Source: Burkholderiales bacterium
GTDB taxonomy: Bacteria > Pseudomonadota > Gammaproteobacteria > Burkholderiales > SG8-39
NCBI GenBank assembly: GCA_027493935.1
Contig: JAOSJV010000001.1
Location: 682,001 to 746,000, forward strand
Reading direction: 5' to 3'
DNA length: 64,000 nucleotides
Under the pieces are notes generated by a model. It was not told the DNA's origin and did no database searches. It saw only the letters and a program-made list of their open reading frames with translations. The position numbers and the translations under genes were made by a program. Shown here one piece after another: positions 62,983 to 64,000 of this stretch (the first letter of the stretch is position 1; the number at the start of each line of letters is the position of its first letter).

Positions 62983-64000
62983 AGGACGCTCTGCAGGCGA
63001 TGCCAGGGGAACTCTGCAAGGTCGCGCTTGTGCGGGGCCTTGCCTGGCTTGGGGGATTGCAAAAGGGGGCCGTAGGCCCGTTTGGCAGGGTCTCCCTAGC
63101 GGCGGCCGCTGCGGCCGCCGCGCTCGGGATCGGCGGCTGCGCGAGCACCGCCGCCCTGAATCCTGCCGATCCGTTCGAGCCCGCTAACCGCGTGGTGTTC
63201 GAGTTCAACCAGAACGTCGACAAGGCGTTCGTCAAGCCGGTCGCGCAGGCCTACCGGGCGGCGCTGCCGCAGCCGGTGCGCACCGGCGTGCGCAACTTCT
63301 ACGGCAACCTGTGGGATCCGTGGATCGGCCTGAACAATCTGCTGCAGGGCAAGGTCGAGTGGGCGCTGAGCGACCTGTTCCGCTTCGCGGTCAACACCAC
63401 GTTCGGGCTCGGCGGCATCCACGACCCCGCGACCGAGATGCGCCTGGAGAAGCACAACGAGGATTTCGGGCAGACGCTCGGGCGCTGGGGCGTGCAAAGC
63501 GGTCCTTATCTCGTGCTGCCGATCTTCGGCCCGAGCAGCGTCCGCGACGGCGCCGGTCTCGTGGTCGACAGCTACGGCTACCTGCCGTGGCGCGTCCCGA
63601 CCTGGCGCAAGTGGAGTCACTACGTCGCCTGGCGCAACAGCCTCAGCGCGCTCGGCTTCGTGAGCCTGCGCGCGAGCCTGCTCGACGCCGAGAGCGTGCT
63701 CGAGGAGGCGGCGCTCGACCGCTACGCGTTCGTGCGCGACGCCTACCTGCAGCGCCGCCGCAACCTGGTGTACGACGGCGAGCCGCCGCGCGAGCGCCCG
63801 GCCGACGGCGCCGCCGCGCCGCCGTTCGACGACCTCGCGCTCGAGCCGCCGCGCGCGGTGGCGCCGCCGTGGGCCGCGCCGCCGTGGGCCGCGCCGCCGT
63901 GGGCCGCGCCGCATGCGCGCGGCTTCACCGACATGCGACGCGTGGTCGAACCACGCGTTCCCACCAACTACGCGGCGGTGCTTGCGGCGTCCGGCGGGCG
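62979..64000 (+). CDS. mlaA: Outer-membrane lipoprotein MlaA/VacJ (runs off window)
   Basis: Removes misplaced phospholipids from the outer leaflet. At least 340 residues are visible. A leader of about 50 residues ends in a lipobox-like IGGC, later than usual, so the start may lie further downstream. The MlaA domain shows DPFEPANRVVFEFNQNVDKA, VRTGVRNFYGNLWDPW, RFAVNTTFGLGGIHDPATEM and YLVLPIFGPSSVRDGAG. The C-terminal tail carries three copies of PPWAA and stays open to the window end. It has a good ribosome site (AAGAAGGA) inside mlaD. Confidence 0.92.
   Translation, partial: MKDALQAMPGELCKVALVRGLAWLGGLQKGAVGPFGRVSLAAAAAAAALGIGGCASTAALNPADPFEPANRVVFEFNQNVDKAFVKPVAQAYRAALPQPVRTGVRNFYGNLWDPWIGLNNLLQGKVEWALSDLFRFAVNTTFGLGGIHDPATEMRLEKHNEDFGQTLGRWGVQSGPYLVLPIFGPSSVRDGAGLVVDSYGYLPWRVPTWRKWSHYVAWRNSLSALGFVSLRASLLDAESVLEEAALDRYAFVRDAYLQRRRNLVYDGEPPRERPADGAAAPPFDDLALEPPRAVAPPWAAPPWAAPPWAAPHARGFTDMRRVVEPRVPTNYAAVLAASGG
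63861..63905 (+). repeat. Three exact 15-bp tandem repeats in mlaA
   Basis: GCGCCGCCGTGGGCC is repeated three times without change (63861-63875, 63876-63890, 63891-63905), encoding APPWA units in the C-terminal tail. Exact copies suggest recent slippage. Confidence 0.9.

Overview
The window is about 64 kb of very GC-rich DNA from a betaproteobacterium (Burkholderiales-like). This rests on gene content and order: argH beside algZ-algR-hemC-hemD-hemX-hemY; kdsD-kdsC-lptC-lptA-lptB-rpoN-ptsN-hprK-rapZ; and mlaF-E-D-A. At least twenty single-base indels, most of them in or beside G/C homopolymers, break genes that should be intact (hemC, mlaF, algZ, the AsmA gene). The assembly therefore probably carries residual sequencing errors. 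Gene spans below join the pieces, and each broken gene is flagged. Layout: 1-7.3 kb holds argH (partial, -), the AlgZ/AlgR sensor-regulator pair, a cluster of palindromic repeats, a periplasmic thioredoxin-like protein and the haem genes hemC, hemD, hemX and hemY. 7.3-13.3 kb (mostly -) holds a PEBP-family protein, a fused TRAP permease with its TAXI-type binding protein, trmB, thiG, thiS and a tRNA-Gly(CCC). 13.3-20.8 kb is an accessory, island-like stretch directly downstream of that tRNA. It contains an asparagine-synthetase remnant, a DegT-type aminotransferase, a CelD/FemAB-like acyltransferase, a polysaccharide deacetylase, an IS21 transposase remnant, a clan GH-A glycosidase and a methyltransferase. 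20.9-27.7 kb has a phosphoribosyltransferase, an EamA transporter, a 5'-nucleotidase, an AsmA-like protein, mutY and a Lon-N-domain protein. 27.6-35.7 kb (-) is the LPS-transport, KDO and nitrogen-PTS block, with hpf missing from its usual place. A potassium/proton antiporter gene follows. 38.0-60.7 kb is an MSHA-type type IV pilus locus, almost entirely on the minus strand. It runs from an ABC ATPase and a sigma-54 activator through mshM, L, N, E, G, I, J and K-like genes, minor pilins and an adenylate cyclase to an ABC permease, a helical-repeat protein and two tandem major-pilin-like genes. A PrsK-like histidine kinase lies divergently inside it. 60.9-64 kb holds mlaF-E-D-A for outer-membrane lipid asymmetry. 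How it may work together: rpoN, a sigma-54-dependent response regulator, a histidine kinase of matching type and a -24/-12 promoter in front of the major pilin gene all lie in this window, which suggests sigma-54 control of the pilus. MshE has the N-terminal domain expected to bind c-di-GMP, and an adenylate cyclase sits in the same locus. Intergenic regions carry three kinds of repeated structured DNA: a clustered 45-bp palindrome (2.4-2.7 kb), a short dispersed palindrome (five copies), and a 226-229 bp element present twice with a conserved long-range stem.
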